6,664 nt of DNA from an uncultured Blautia sp. (GTDB taxonomy: Bacteria > Bacillota > Clostridia > Lachnospirales > Lachnospiraceae). Positions 1 to 5,911 of the stretch are shown here, piece after piece. The stretch covers positions 1-6,664 of the forward strand of contig CAAFRY010000240.1 in assembly GCA_900765525.1 (NCBI GenBank), in the 5' to 3' direction. Numbering within the stretch: position 1 is the first letter of the stretch; every line of letters begins with the position of its first letter. The notes beneath the pieces are model-generated. The model did not search any database. It was not told the DNA's origin and saw only the letters and a list, made by a program, of their open reading frames with translations. The translations under genes were made by a program, and so were the position numbers.

Positions 1-13
1 AACATGATTCAGG

Positions 14-58
14 AGGCAAAATCCCATCGCCGTAGGCGATTTTGCATGGATTTTGCCT
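14..58. repeat. Nested palindrome, 11-bp outer stem
   Basis: AGGCAAAATCC (14-24) pairs perfectly with GGATTTTGCCT (48-58). Inside, ATCGCC (26-31) pairs with GGCGAT (35-40) around a GTA loop. GATTTTGC occurs twice, at 38-45 and 49-56, so GCAAAATC at 16-23 could pair with either copy. There is no T tract after it, so it is not a typical intrinsic terminator. Confidence 0.75.
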
Positions 59-87
59 GTAACGGTTCAGCAAGGCTGAACTGTTAC
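59..87. repeat. Palindrome, 13-bp stem with 3-base loop
   Basis: Bases 59-71 (GTAACGGTTCAGC) pair with 75-87 (GCTGAACTGTTAC), with one G-T wobble and an AAG loop at 72-74. It follows directly on the previous palindrome with no spacer. The arm CTGTTAC is part of the GTTACTGTT vocabulary that recurs through the block. Confidence 0.75.
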
Positions 88-96
88 TACAATATG

Positions 97-114
97 ATTC
101 AGTTGTTACTGTTC
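97..114 (+). repeat. 18-base direct repeat, copy 1
   Basis: ATTCAGTTGTTACTGTTC occurs here and again, identical, at 247-264, exactly 150 bases downstream. Both copies lie between palindromes, which suggests a modular repeat unit or a duplication. Confidence 0.8.
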
Positions 115-115
115 A

Positions 116-146
116 CACAGCAGCCCGACACTTGCTGTGGGGCTGC
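116..146. repeat. Palindrome with two competing stems
   Basis: CACAGCA (116-122) can pair with TGCTGTG (133-139), while GCAGCCC (120-126) can pair with GGGCTGC (140-146). The arms overlap at 120-122, so the two helices cannot both form completely. No T tract follows. Confidence 0.6.
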
Positions 147-169
147 GTAAGAGCATGATTCAAGTGTGA

Positions 170-209
170 GCAGGCCCCTTTTGCGAAGCAAAACTTTAAA
201 TGGGCCTGC
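170..209. repeat. Nested palindrome, GCAGGCCC arms
   Basis: GCAGGCCC (170-177) pairs with GGGCCTGC (202-209). Inside, TTTTGC (179-184) pairs with GCAAAA (188-193) around a GAA loop. The nested layout matches that of the palindrome at 14-58. Confidence 0.75.
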
Positions 210-250
210 GAATGTTACTGTTTACGAGATACGAGTGAACAGTAACATTC
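210..250. repeat. Long palindrome, 16-bp stem
   Basis: Bases 210-225 (GAATGTTACTGTTTAC) pair with 235-250 (GTGAACAGTAACATTC), with one wobble and a 9-base loop at 226-234. This is the longest stem in the block and abuts the preceding palindrome. No run of T follows, so termination is unlikely, although the element lies only 66 bases before rluF and any transcript entering from upstream would carry it. Confidence 0.8.
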
Positions 251-264
251 AGTTGTTACTGTTC
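247..264 (+). repeat. 18-base direct repeat, copy 2
   Basis: Identical to the copy at 97-114. Its first four bases overlap the right arm of the 16-bp stem. Confidence 0.8.
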
Positions 265-316
265 CCATTCATCGGGAAAAAACGGATTGGGGACAGAAGG
301 GAAAAGGAGTTCGTAT

Positions 317-1102
317 ATGCGTTTAAATAAATATCTGAGTGACGCCGGATTTTGTTCCAGAAGAGAGGCTGACCGTCTGATTGAGGCTGGGAGAGTACAG
401 GTAGACGGACGTCCTGCCGTAACGGGTATGCAGATAGATGTTTCCAGCCTGGTCTGTGTGGACGGAAAGGAGATTCGGCCGGAGGAAAAAAAGGTTCTTC
501 TGGTATACCATAAGCCAAAAGGTGTGGAATGTACTGCAGACAGCCGGGTGAAAAAGAATGTGATTGCCGCTGTAGATTATCCTTTAAGGGTATATTATGC
601 AGGCCGGCTGGACAAGGATTCGAAAGGACTTCTTTTATTGACAAATCGGGGAGAACTGGTGAACCAGATGATGAAAGCCGGAAATTTTCACGAGAAGGAA
701 TATGAAGTGGTTGTGGACAAGCCGGTAAGCCCTGAGTTTTTAAAAGCTATGGGAGAGGGAGTGCCTATCCTGGGAACTATTACCAGACGCTGTAAAGTGT
801 GGAAAAAAGGGGAAAAAACCTTCGGCATTGTACTTACCCAGGGTCTGAACCGGCAGATAAGGCGTATGTGCCAATATCTGGGCTACCAGGTAAAAAGCCT
901 GAAGCGGCTGAGAATTATGAATATTGAATTGGGAGACCTGCAGGAGGGAACCTGGAGGGAGGCCACTCGTGAAGAAGTCCTGGAGTTGGAGAAATTATTG
1001 AAAGAAGAAAGACCTTCCGGGGAAGAATACAGGGGAGGAAAGCCTGTGAAGCATGCAGGTAAATACAGAACCCCTTCCGGAAAAAGATACGGGAGAAGAT
1101 AG
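317..1102 (+). CDS. rluF: 23S rRNA pseudouridine synthase, RluF type
   Basis: A 261-residue enzyme of the RsuA/RluB/E/F family that isomerises uridine to pseudouridine in RNA; E. coli RluF acts on U2604 of 23S rRNA and also on tRNA-Tyr. An S4 RNA-binding domain spans about residues 2-50 (RLNKYLSDAG, CSRREADRLI). The catalytic motif GRLDKDSKGLLLLTNRG follows at 96-112, with Asp99 as the expected nucleophile. VPILGTITRRCKV (149-161) and QGLNRQIRRMC (175-185) match RluF rather than RsuA or RluB. The tail is basic and ends SGKRYGRR, a disordered extension also typical of RluF. I chose the ATG at 317 because AAGGAG (304-309) lies 7 bases before it and the S4 domain begins right there; an in-frame TTG at 287 has no such support. 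It is the first gene of a probable operon with ligA, 17 bases downstream. The exact target base in this organism is inferred. Confidence 0.92.
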   Translation: MRLNKYLSDAGFCSRREADRLIEAGRVQVDGRPAVTGMQIDVSSLVCVDGKEIRPEEKKVLLVYHKPKGVECTADSRVKKNVIAAVDYPLRVYYAGRLDKDSKGLLLLTNRGELVNQMMKAGNFHEKEYEVVVDKPVSPEFLKAMGEGVPILGTITRRCKVWKKGEKTFGIVLTQGLNRQIRRMCQYLGYQVKSLKRLRIMNIELGDLQEGTWREATREEVLELEKLLKEERPSGEEYRGGKPVKHAGKYRTPSGKRYGRR

Positions 1103-1119
1103 ACGGAGGTTTTAGATAG

Positions 1120-3072
1120 ATGGATAAAATGGAAAGAATGAAACAGCTTATTCCCTTGCTTACGGAGGCGGCAAAGGCCTATTATCAGGAAGACAGGGAA
1201 ATAATGAGCAACCTGGAGTATGACAAGCTGTATGATGAATTGGAAAAGCTGGAAAAGGAAACAGGAGTTACTCTGGCCGGAAGTCCTACGATTTCCGTGG
1301 GATACCAGGTACTGGAGGAGCTTCCCAAGGAGGCCCATGAAACGCCTATGCTGTCTCTGGATAAAACCAAGGATGTGGAGGCCCTTCGTTCCTTTATCGG
1401 AGAGCAGAAGGCGCTGCTTTCCTGGAAGCTGGACGGACTGACTATTGTTCTGACTTATGAGGAGGGAAATCTGGCTAAAGCAGTCACAAGGGGAAACGGC
1501 GTTGTGGGAGAGGTTATCACCAACAATGCCAGGGTTTTTAAAAATATTCCCCTGCAGATTTCTTACAAAGGTACCCTGGTCCTGAGGGGAGAAGCAGTGA
1601 TTACCTATTCAGACTTTGAGAAAATAAACCAGCAGATAGAAGATGTGGACGCCAGGTATAAAAATCCCAGAAATCTGTGCAGCGGTTCAGTGCGGCAGCT
1701 GAACAATGAGATTACGGCCAGAAGGAATGTGCAGTTCTATGCCTTTTCCCTGGTACGGGCAGAAAATGTAGATTTTGAAAATTCCAGGGAAAAACAATTT
1801 ATATGGCTAAAGGAACAGGGATTTGATGTAGTGGAGTATAAGGTAGTGACAAGGGATACCTTGGATGAAGCCATGGAATATTTTTCTGCTCAGGTTCAAA
1901 AAAATGACTTTCCTTCCGATGGCCTGGTGGCACTGTATGACGATATTGCATATGGAGAGTCCTTGGGAAGCACGGCAAAATTCCCCAGAAATTCTTATGC
2001 CTTTAAATGGAAGGATGAGATAAGAGAAACCGTATTAAAAGAAATAGAATGGAGCCCCTCCCGAACTGGGCTGATAAATCCTGTAGCCATATTTGAGCCG
2101 GTGGAGCTGGAGGGAACCACAGTAAGCCGGGCCAGTGTTCACAACATCAGTATTTTAAAAGAACTGGGACTGGGTATCGGAGACAGGATTCAGGTTTATA
2201 AGGCAAATATGATTATTCCCCAGATTGCGGAGAACCTTACACGAAGCGGCAATTTGGAAATTCCCGGAGCTTGTCCGGTCTGCGGCCGGGAGGCCAGGGT
2301 GATAAAGACCAATGACGTAGAATGTCTTTATTGCATGAATCCGGAGTGTCAGGCAAAGAAAATCAAGTCTTTCACCCTTTTCGTCAGCAGGGACGCCATG
2401 AATATTGACGGTCTTTCTGAAGCCACCTTGGAAAAATTTATTTTAAAAGGCTTTATCCGTGATTTTGGAGACATATTTGAAATCGGAAAGTACAGACAGC
2501 AGATTGTAGAGATGGAAGGCTTCGGAGAAAAATCCTTTGATAACCTGATGGCCAGTCTGGAAAGAGCCAGACATACCACTCTGCCAAGGCTTATCTACAG
2601 TCTTGGAATCGCTAATATCGGTCTGGCCAACGCCAAGCTAATCTGCCGGGAATTTGACTATGATTTAGAAAAAATGATACAGGCTAATCAGGAGGAAATA
2701 AGTGGAATAGAAGGTATCGGGCCAGTGATTGCCAAGGCCTTTACTGACTATTTCGGAGAAGAGGAAAACAGAAAAAGACTGAGTCATCTGCTCTCTCATC
2801 TGGAAATAGAAGAAGTGAAAAAGGAAGAAAAGCAGAGCCTGGAAGGAAAACAGTTTGTGATTACAGGAAGTGTGGAGCATTTTCCAAACCGGGCCAAGCT
2901 GAAAGAATATATTGAGGAGCGGGGAGGCAAGGTTACCGGAAGCGTAACTTCTAAAACCCATTTTCTCATTAACAATGACACCACATCCAATTCCTCCAAA
3001 AATAAAAAAGCCAAGGAACTGGGAATTCCTATTTTATCTGAGGAAGATTTCCTGAAAATGGCGGAAGAATAG
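1120..3072 (+). CDS. ligA: NAD-dependent DNA ligase, divergent LigA
   Basis: A 650-residue LigA-family ligase, which seals nicks in duplex DNA using NAD+. All domains are present: Ia (about 1-70, EYDKLYDEL), adenylation (71-305), OB fold (306-380, TGLINPVAIFEPV, SRASVHN), zinc finger (Cys385, Cys388, Cys405, Cys410), helix-hairpin-helix (about 425-560) and BRCT (573-648). Length is near the usual 670. Lys103 of KLDG is the adenylated lysine; Asp105, Glu158 (RGE), Arg184 and Arg192 (NPRN..VRQLN), Asp267 (DGLV) and Lys296 (AFKW) are kept. Hand alignment to E. coli LigA shows changes elsewhere: His23 to Tyr22, Asp32 to Asn31, Glu113 to Ser101, Lys290 to Leu272, and no clear Arg277. It may therefore be a second, clade-specific ligase rather than the replicative one. 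GGAGG at 1105-1109 supports the ATG at 1120; another ATG at 1129 is possible. metA follows after 47 bases. Confidence 0.9.
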   Translation: MDKMERMKQLIPLLTEAAKAYYQEDREIMSNLEYDKLYDELEKLEKETGVTLAGSPTISVGYQVLEELPKEAHETPMLSLDKTKDVEALRSFIGEQKALLSWKLDGLTIVLTYEEGNLAKAVTRGNGVVGEVITNNARVFKNIPLQISYKGTLVLRGEAVITYSDFEKINQQIEDVDARYKNPRNLCSGSVRQLNNEITARRNVQFYAFSLVRAENVDFENSREKQFIWLKEQGFDVVEYKVVTRDTLDEAMEYFSAQVQKNDFPSDGLVALYDDIAYGESLGSTAKFPRNSYAFKWKDEIRETVLKEIEWSPSRTGLINPVAIFEPVELEGTTVSRASVHNISILKELGLGIGDRIQVYKANMIIPQIAENLTRSGNLEIPGACPVCGREARVIKTNDVECLYCMNPECQAKKIKSFTLFVSRDAMNIDGLSEATLEKFILKGFIRDFGDIFEIGKYRQQIVEMEGFGEKSFDNLMASLERARHTTLPRLIYSLGIANIGLANAKLICREFDYDLEKMIQANQEEISGIEGIGPVIAKAFTDYFGEEENRKRLSHLLSHLEIEEVKKEEKQSLEGKQFVITGSVEHFPNRAKLKEYIEERGGKVTGSVTSKTHFLINNDTTSNSSKNKKAKELGIPILSEEDFLKMAEE

Positions 3073-3119
3073 ACTTACATGCAATTTAAAGATTCAGAGA
3101 TAGAAAGGTGAGATAAAAC

Positions 3120-4040
3120 ATGCCCATTAAAATACAAAGCGATTTGCCGGTAAAAGAAATTTTAGAAAAGGAAAACATATTTGTTATGGATGAAAACCGG
3201 GCCATACACCAGGATATTCGTCCCATACAGATTTTGATACTGAATTTAATGCCATTGAAAGAGGAGACAGAGCTGCAGCTTCTCCGTTCCCTCTCCAACA
3301 CTCCCCTTCAGGTGGATGTTTCCTTTATGATGGTGAAAAGCCATACCTCTAAGAATACAGCAACCAGCCATTTGAATAAATTTTATCAGTATTTCGACCA
3401 GGTTAAGGACCATAAATATGACGGTATGATTATTACAGGGGCTCCTGTGGAACAGATGGAATTCGAAGAAGTGGATTATTGGGAGGAGATGAAGGAGATA
3501 ATGGAGTGGAGCAAGACCAATGTTACCTCCACTATCTACCTGTGCTGGGCGGCCCAGGCTGGCCTTTACTATCACTACGGCCTGAAAAAACGCCAGATGG
3601 ACCATAAGGTGTTCGGGCTCTTCGCCCATCGTGTCATGAATCGGAAGATTCCCTTGGTGAGAGGCTTTGACGATGTGTTTATTGCTCCTCATTCCAGACA
3701 TACAGAAGTAGCGGCAGAAGATATTCACAATTGTCCGGCCCTTACGGTTCTGGCGGAGTCCGAAGAAGCCGGGGTATTCCTTGCTATGGCTCAGGAAGGC
3801 CGGCAGATTTTCGTTATGGGACATCCGGAATACGACAGAGTGACACTGGACGGCGAGTACAAAAGAGACTTAGGAAAGGGCCTGCCTATTGATATGCCCA
3901 AGGGATATTATCCGGAGAATAATCCGGAGAACAAACCCCTTCTTCTGTGGAGGGCCCATGCCAACAACCTGTATACCAATTGGCTGAACTATTATGTATA
4001 TCAGGTGACACCCTATGATATGATTGGGACGCCATTTTAA
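3120..4040 (+). CDS. metA: Homoserine O-acetyltransferase, MetA family
   Basis: A 306-residue cytoplasmic enzyme that acylates the hydroxyl of L-homoserine, the first committed step of methionine synthesis. The length is full for the MetA (HTS) family, which has a glutamine-amidotransferase-like fold. Cys142 in YLCWAAQAG is the nucleophile, and His235 and Glu237 in MGHPEYDR complete the catalytic centre. NLMPLKEETE (42-51) with Lys47 and the substrate-region PHSRHTE (190-196) are also typical. Residue 111 (GAPVEQMEFEEV) is Glu; in this family Glu111 goes with acetyl-CoA and Gly111, as in E. coli, with succinyl-CoA, so I predict acetyltransferase activity despite the usual succinyltransferase name. 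AAAGGTGA (3104-3111) supports the ATG at 3120. The 47-base gap after ligA has no terminator and no room for a SAM riboswitch, so expression probably depends on the upstream operon promoter. Confidence 0.95.
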   Translation: MPIKIQSDLPVKEILEKENIFVMDENRAIHQDIRPIQILILNLMPLKEETELQLLRSLSNTPLQVDVSFMMVKSHTSKNTATSHLNKFYQYFDQVKDHKYDGMIITGAPVEQMEFEEVDYWEEMKEIMEWSKTNVTSTIYLCWAAQAGLYYHYGLKKRQMDHKVFGLFAHRVMNRKIPLVRGFDDVFIAPHSRHTEVAAEDIHNCPALTVLAESEEAGVFLAMAQEGRQIFVMGHPEYDRVTLDGEYKRDLGKGLPIDMPKGYYPENNPENKPLLLWRAHANNLYTNWLNYYVYQVTPYDMIGTPF

Positions 4041-4241
4041 AGAGGAGCCGCTTCCCGGAGGATTAATTGCGAAAATGGTGAAATGGTGTTATGAAAATTA
4101 GATAAGCTAATTATGTCTGACTTATTGGCTGTATGTATATTGGCAATGAGTATTAAATTCATATGTATGAGGAAAAGCCCAAAATGATGATTCCTGGTTC
4201 ATAGCAGGTGAATAGTCTTTATCCCTCATAGATGATACAGT
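4041..4241. other. Intergenic region after metA, possible folded RNA
   Basis: No coding region is seen. Positions 4166-4230 can fold: TATGAGG (4166-4172) pairs with CCTCATA (4224-4230), enclosing ATTC-CTG (4190-4196) paired with CAG..GAAT (4205-4213) across a 2-base bulge. The fold ends 17 bases before the terminator hairpin. A weak promoter-like pair, TTGGCA at 4140-4145 and TATGTA at 4162-4167, lies at its left edge. It could be the 3' untranslated region of metA or a short independent RNA; I do not recognise a known family. A weak ATTAG/CTAAT stem at 4097-4111 lacks a T tract. Confidence 0.35.
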
Positions 4242-4306
4242 AAAAAAGGTCCCATCAAGAGTGCAGGTACCCCTTTGGGCGCCAGACTCTTGAGAGGACC
4301 CTTTTT
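4242..4306. terminator. Long intrinsic terminator, probably bidirectional
   Basis: GGTCC (4248-4252) pairs with GGACC (4296-4300) and TCAAGAGT (4255-4262) with ACTCTTGA (4286-4293). Inside, GGT-A-CCC (4266-4272) pairs with GGG-C-GCC (4277-4283) around CTTT. CTTTTT follows at 4301-4306, and AAAAAA at 4242-4247 gives a T6 tract on the other strand. It ends the rluF-ligA-metA transcript about 200 bases after metA and insulates the sigma operon. The hairpin is longer and more elaborate than most terminators. Confidence 0.85.
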
Positions 4307-4345
4307 GTTATTTTATGATAAATTTTCAAAAAAATAAAAAATATT

Positions 4346-4374
4346 TGTAACGAAACTATCTTTTCTGCGTCTAA
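4346..4374 (+). promoter_or_regulatory. ECF sigma promoter, likely autoregulated
   Basis: TGTAAC (4346-4351) and CGTCTAA (4368-4374), separated by 16 bases, match the -35 and -10 pattern of Firmicutes ECF sigma promoters such as those of B. subtilis SigX and SigM. An A/T-rich tract at 4328-4345 resembles an UP element. Transcription should start near 4379-4382, giving a leader of only about 20 bases to the sigma start. Its position directly before an ECF sigma gene implies self-activation. Confidence 0.8.
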
Positions 4375-4385
4375 CCTATGTAAGG

Positions 4386-4394
4386 AGGAGGTGA
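4386..4394 (+). promoter_or_regulatory. Perfect Shine-Dalgarno that decides the sigma start
   Basis: AGGAGGTGA is a full match to the anti-Shine-Dalgarno end of 16S rRNA. Six bases separate it from CTG at 4401-4403. No ATG, GTG or TTG lies in the sigma frame at a usable distance: the frame has a TGA stop at 4392-4394 and the first standard-type codon is TTG at 4434, 39 bases away. The site therefore argues for initiation at CTG. Confidence 0.75.
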
Positions 4395-4400
4395 GCAGTT

Positions 4401-4877
4401 CTGGATTACGAAAAATTATATCATTCATACTATTTGCAAGTGTATTCTTATGTTATGACTATTATAAAAAATCAGTCCCATGCGGAAGAAATAACCCAAA
4501 ATACATTTTTTAAGGCTATGACCGCTAAAAAACAGTTTAAAGGTGACTCCAGCGAATTTACATGGCTGTGCGGCATTGCAAAACATCTTGCAATTGATGA
4601 ATGTCGAAAAAATACAAAGTTTACAGAATTAGATGAAAGTATATCTACTGCAACAGATATAGAGAAGGCAGCAGAAGATAAGGAAACTGCTCTTCAAATT
4701 CATCTTATTCTTCACGAACTGCAAGAACCCTATAAAGAAGTATTCCAGTTGAGAGTGTTCGGAGAGCTATCCTTTTCACAAATAGGATTGATTTTTGGTA
4801 AGACGGAAAACTGGGCCAGAGTTACTTATCATAGGGCAAGATTAAAGATTCAGGAAAGGATGGTAGAAAATGAATAA
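4401..4877 (+). CDS. ECF RNA polymerase sigma factor with CTG start
   Basis: A 158-residue sigma-70 family ECF factor that directs RNA polymerase to a small regulon. Region 2 spans about residues 5-72, with AEEITQNTFFKAM (28-40) and FTWLCGIAKHLAIDECRK (53-70) for core and -10 contacts. Region 4 spans about 100-153, with a helix-turn-helix LSFSQIGLIFGKTENWARV (123-141) for the -35. I start at CTG 4401, read as Met, giving MDYEKLYHSYYLQVYSYV, the normal beginning of this family. Starting at TTG 4434 would remove the first 11 residues of region 2 and leave no ribosome binding site. CTG starts are rare, so this is either genuine weak initiation offset by a perfect Shine-Dalgarno, or a point change from a TTG or ATG. 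The gene overlaps the anti-sigma gene by 8 bases and is more A/T-rich than ligA or metA. Its regulon is unknown beyond its own promoter. Confidence 0.9.
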   Translation: MDYEKLYHSYYLQVYSYVMTIIKNQSHAEEITQNTFFKAMTAKKQFKGDSSEFTWLCGIAKHLAIDECRKNTKFTELDESISTATDIEKAAEDKETALQIHLILHELQEPYKEVFQLRVFGELSFSQIGLIFGKTENWARVTYHRARLKIQERMVENE

Positions 4878-5868
4878 AAATAAGATGGATGAATGTGGTA
4901 TTGTGCAGGATTTACTGCCCCTTTATTATGATGATGCCTGTACTCCGGCCAGCAGGGAATTGGTTCGGCATCACTTATCAACTTGTGAAAATTGTAAGAA
5001 AACCTATGAAGAATTGAAAAATACTACAGTTGACAGGATTATGAAAAAAGAGTCAACAGGTATTTTGGAAAGGCACGCAAGAAAAGAAAGAAATTTGGCA
5101 TACAAAGCAGGTGTTGTGATTGCCCTCTTGCTGTTGATTCCTGTTGTCATCACCTTTATGGTGTCTATGGGCAGCGGAGGCGGCTTGGGTGTTTTTGCCG
5201 TACTAACAGCTTCTATGTTACTTGTAGCGGCATTGACAGTTGTTCCCCTTATGTCAAAACAAAAAAGAATGACCAAGAGTATTTTAGCCGGTGTGGCGGC
5301 GCTGCTTCTGATATTCTTTTTCGTAGACAGGATGAATGGCGGGGGACAATTTCTGCTATGGTCAATACCCACAATTTTCGGATTATCCATTATCCTGTTT
5401 CCGCTGGTAATCCTAAATATAGCGCTGCCGCCAATCCTGTCAGACAAAAAAGCGCTGCTTACCATGGCATGGGACACATTTTGGCTTTTCCTTACCATTT
5501 TTGAAGTATGCAATGATTCAGGTAATGTAGAAGGAATGAAAGCAGGTTATACGGCTGCTGTTATTCTTATGGCAGGGATATGGAGTGCTTTTCTTGTAGC
5601 AAGGTATCTTCCTGTAAACAGATGGATAAAGGGAGGAATCATCATAGATATAGCCAGCGTTTGGCTGTCATTTACCAATGATTTGTATGTGTATTTTATG
5701 GAGCATAAAAAGCAGCTGACAATTCTTTCCGCTGACTTTTCTAACTGGTCAAATCCCATTTGCTTTAATGCAAATGTTTATGTTTTGGTTTTGCTTTTAG
5801 GAGGTATTGCAAGTATTCTTTTGATAGTGTATGGTATTATAAAAGAAAAACGGAACAGAAAGTTTTGA
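4870..5868 (+). CDS. Zinc-finger anti-sigma factor, multi-pass membrane protein
   Basis: A 332-residue protein expected to bind and hold the adjacent sigma factor at the membrane. The N-terminal 75 residues form a zf-HC2 / ZAS anti-sigma domain: Cys9, then His35-x3-Cys39-x2-Cys42 (HLSTCENC), with the typical IVQDLLPLYYDDAC helix before it. What follows is unusual for the class: about eight hydrophobic segments at roughly 79-98, 104-127, 136-152, 160-186, 196-213, 226-244, 253-270 and 303-324, where most anti-sigma factors have one. The C-terminus KEKRNRK is basic and probably cytoplasmic, which fits an even number of passes with the zinc domain inside. The start ATG (4870) overlaps the sigma stop in ATGAATAA, implying translational coupling; AGGAAAGGA at 4852-4860 is its ribosome binding site. 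The ATG at 4885 is an alternative. The signal sensed and the release mechanism (proteolysis or conformational change) are not evident. Confidence 0.88.
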   Translation: MNKNKMDECGIVQDLLPLYYDDACTPASRELVRHHLSTCENCKKTYEELKNTTVDRIMKKESTGILERHARKERNLAYKAGVVIALLLLIPVVITFMVSMGSGGGLGVFAVLTASMLLVAALTVVPLMSKQKRMTKSILAGVAALLLIFFFVDRMNGGGQFLLWSIPTIFGLSIILFPLVILNIALPPILSDKKALLTMAWDTFWLFLTIFEVCNDSGNVEGMKAGYTAAVILMAGIWSAFLVARYLPVNRWIKGGIIIDIASVWLSFTNDLYVYFMEHKKQLTILSADFSNWSNPICFNANVYVLVLLLGGIASILLIVYGIIKEKRNRKF

Positions 5869-5911
5869 TATATACAATTGCCGGGCAAAGGAGAAAGGGG
5901 AGAATAAAAGT

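Larger units (their letters stand above)
1..316. other. Gene-free hairpin mosaic upstream of rluF
   Basis: No coding region is supported here. The stretch to about position 264 is almost entirely palindromes packed end to end (listed separately), with the word ATGATTCA at 4-11, 94-101 and 155-162 between them and a related CATTCAG at 246-252. The last 50 bases before rluF hold its ribosome binding site but no convincing promoter. A TACAAT at 88-93 resembles a -10 box but lies beside a stem and lacks a good -35. The block resembles the dispersed intergenic palindromic repeats of Clostridia; this is inferred from structure, not from a match. It begins at the window edge, so its left boundary is unknown. 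Confidence 0.7.

Noticed and set aside
1..264. CRISPR array as an explanation for the left-edge repeats
   Set aside because: The repeats are palindromes of differing sequence without regular spacing or equal-length unique spacers.
287..316. TTG at 287 as an upstream start for rluF
   Set aside because: There is no ribosome site for it, and AAGGAG at 304-309 with the ATG at 317 places the start right at the S4 domain.
3073..3119. SAM riboswitch or T-box before metA
   Set aside because: The 47-base gap is far too short and shows no stem or terminator.
3246..3824. 192-codon open frame on the minus strand inside metA, and similar minus-strand frames inside rluF, ligA and the anti-sigma gene
   Set aside because: They are antisense to strongly recognised genes, lack ribosome sites and show no protein family features.
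4378..4383. ATG-TAA minimal open frame before the sigma ribosome site
   Set aside because: It has no ribosome site of its own and probably lies at or before the transcript start.
4391..4513. GTG-started reading frame of about 40 codons overlapping the sigma gene, with a hydrophobic N-terminus
   Set aside because: The GTG lies inside the Shine-Dalgarno sequence, so it cannot use it; the sigma frame over the same bases encodes a clear region 2.
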